In this document: piece by piece, positions 49,460 to 50,531 of the stretch
How the letters are laid out: each line of letters starts with the position of its first letter
Numbering within the stretch: the first letter of the stretch is position 1
Source: Flavobacterium psychrophilum
Lineage (GTDB): Bacteria > Bacteroidota > Bacteroidia > Flavobacteriales > Flavobacteriaceae
NCBI GenBank assembly: GCA_022730285.1
Contig: DZCQ01000017.1
Location: 1 to 50,531 of the forward strand
Direction of reading: 5' to 3'
Length of the DNA: 50,531 nt
The notes under the pieces: model-generated
What the model saw: only the letters and a program-made list of their open reading frames with translations
Told to the model about the DNA's origin: nothing
Databases searched by the model: none
Made by a program: the position numbers and the translations under genes

Positions 49460-49837
49460 TTACACACAATTAGGACAAATTCCAGAGAGTGTAAAGTTTC
49501 CTTCCTTTACTATATAATTAGATGGAATTGTGTATATAGGTTCTACATCTTCAAGGCAAGTAACAGCGTGGCAGTTTTCACAATTAAAATGTACATGTGT
49601 ATGTGTGTGTGTGTGGTTTTCATGATTGCAACCAGCATATTTAATCACACCTTCCTTCGTGATAACTTTATGAATTAAATCTTCGTCTAGCAATCTTTCT
49701 ATCACTCTATATATAGTAACTCTGTCGCAAACTTCCTGCTTTATATGCTGAACCTCAACAACAGATAAGGCAACTTTAGAGTTTAAAATACACTCTAATA
49801 TTTCTTTTCTAGCTGTTGTGTTTCTTCTTAATTTCAT
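49460..49837 (-). CDS. Fur-family transcriptional repressor
   Basis: The 125-residue protein has the Fur fold: an N-terminal winged helix with RVTIYRVIERLLDEDLIHKV as recognition region, and a C-terminal dimer domain with two zinc-binding Cys pairs, C86/C89 (CENC) and C121/C124 (CPNC). The usual metal-site region is here an unusual His-rich run HTHTHTHVH (residues 75-83), encoded by a TG/CA repeat. The protein is shorter than Fur or PerR and may be Zur-like. It ends 20 bp from asd and is convergent with it. Confidence 0.9.
   Translation of the reverse strand: MKLRRNTTARKEILECILNSKVALSVVEVQHIKQEVCDRVTIYRVIERLLDEDLIHKVITKEGVIKYAGCNHENHTHTHTHVHFNCENCHAVTCLEDVEPIYTIPSNYIVKEGNFTLSGICPNCV
49602..49615. 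repeat. Dinucleotide (TG)7 repeat in the Fur-family gene
   Basis: Seven TG units in a row (on the plus strand) code for the alternating His-Thr run in the Fur-family protein. Slippage here would shift the frame at codon 80 or so. Such tracts are rare in this AT-rich region. Confidence 0.8.
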
Positions 49838-49917
49838 TTCAGAGGAGTTCTATAATTTAAAGTTTTGATAATCAAATTATTACGCATATCTTGAGACTTT
49901 AAAATCAATATAATAAA

Positions 49918-50351
49918 ATGAAAAATCAAAGATACAAAAGCATGGGTAAGAAATCGTTATTTGATGAACAATTTTCATCAGAAAAATTAGAAGAAATTGG
50001 TAATCTATTAACAATGGTTAGTAAAGTTATTGATTTTAAAATGTTTATAGATCTATTAGAATCAAAACTACTGAACTTAAACAAAAAAAACAATGCAGGA
50101 GCAAAACCTTATGATGTAGTTTTGATGTTCAAAATATTGATTTTGCAAAGCTATTACGGACTTGGTGCCTATACAGGGGAAAATCAATAAAAAACCATTG
50201 CAAAATATAAAATGGTCCATAAAGTTTATGAAAAAGAATACAGAAACAACCCATTAACCGATGAACAGAAGAAAAAAACACCGAAAAATCAAAAACACGA
50301 GCAAGAGTAGAACACGTTTTTGGCTTTATGGAACAAAGTATGAACAAATAA
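49918..50351 (+). pseudogene. IS5-family transposase with a large internal deletion
   Basis: The 5-prime frame (49918-50190) gives 90 residues typical of IS5 transposases: FSSEKLEEIGNLLTMVSKVI, LLESKLLNLNKKNNAGAKPY and DVVLMFKILILQSYYGLG. It then jumps directly to AYTGENQ, a phrase that belongs near the C-terminal part of such proteins (AYTGEEQ). After the stop, the next segment reads KTIAKYKMVHKVYEKEYRNN and PLTDEQ, then in another frame EKSKTRARVEHVFGFMEQSM, the conserved C-terminal motif of the DDE domain. At least one deletion of about 150 codons and a frameshift have destroyed it. Confidence 0.85.
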
Positions 50352-50531
50352 TGCGATTAAATCTTTTAACCATTAAATAGTTGATAGATAGATAATGTTT
50401 TTAAAAAATATGAATTTTTAGATACAAGTAATTCAAAAAAAAATATAAGTTTGTGTGATTTTATAAAATAGTTAAATGGGGTCTATGATTTTCGTATAAT
50501 CAAACTTAAAAAATTAATTTTTAGAACCCAC
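50352..50531. other. Non-coding end of the window with possible IS end
   Basis: No gene or promoter could be supported in the last 180 bp. The stretch GGGGTCTATGATTTTCG near 50477 might be the terminal inverted repeat of the IS5-like element, but the matching left end upstream of 49918 is not clear. The rest is AT-rich. Confidence 0.3.

Noticed and set aside
49918..50190. Functional small gene at 49918
   Set aside because: Though open, it is the N-terminal part of an IS5 transposase fused to a late fragment by deletion.

Overview
The window is AT-rich, tightly packed DNA from a bacterium of the phylum Bacteroidota, most likely family Flavobacteriaceae. The evidence is a fused CcoN-CcoO cytochrome oxidase subunit, Flavobacteria-style gene pairs, a lack of obvious Shine-Dalgarno sequences, and promoters built on the Bacteroidota -7 element TAnnTTTG with an upstream TTG about 17-23 bp away. 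No rRNA, tRNA, CRISPR array or prophage was seen. The metabolism suggested is aerobic to microaerobic respiration (cbb3 oxidase, fumarase, anaerobic-type HemN) with tryptophan prototrophy.

Layout. 1-1114: the tail of an unidentified gene, a 47-residue micro-gene that automatic callers would miss, and an ECF sigma factor. 1369-8683: a Cys-rich secreted peptide, a Crp/Fnr-family regulator, and a TolC/adaptor/RND efflux operon that ends in a PII-like protein and a DUF2892 membrane protein. 8757-21594: housekeeping and envelope genes (pyrE, a Nudix gene, coaD, a TerB-like gene, a PAS-domain protein, a lipoprotein, an SQR-type flavoprotein, a potassium-channel-like protein, and a beta-barrel/TPR pair). 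21746-22429: ftsE. 22531-33744: a microaerobic block of hemN, the cco genes on the minus strand and an FNR-like regulator. 33757-35396: rhodanese, nitroreductase and YceI. 35416-42188: a complete trp operon (trpL-E-G-D-C-FB-A) with a textbook leader-peptide attenuator and GC-rich repeat elements between genes. 42418-47943: fumC, two membrane micro-genes, an unknown protein, a TonB-dependent receptor and a small outer-membrane protein. 47944-50531: IS4 and IS5 transposase remnants flanking asd and a Fur-family repressor.

The most notable signal is regulatory. A 14-bp FNR-type palindrome, consensus ATGAYAnnTRTCAT, occurs upstream of hemN, ccoS-NO-QP, ccoI, a PAS-domain gene and an unannotated 48-residue membrane micro-gene at 44306. 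In all five places exactly 22 bp separate the palindrome from a TAnnTTTG-like -7 box, which puts the operator near -41. This is the geometry of a class II activator. The five sites define a local oxygen regulon, probably run by the FNR-like protein at 33061, and they link two uncharacterised genes to cbb3 oxidase biogenesis.

Other points are the trpF-trpB in-frame fusion, terminator-like hairpins inside the cco operon, an essentially leaderless pyrE whose -7 box overlaps the start codon of the divergent Nudix gene, and a 17-bp palindrome in front of the efflux operon.
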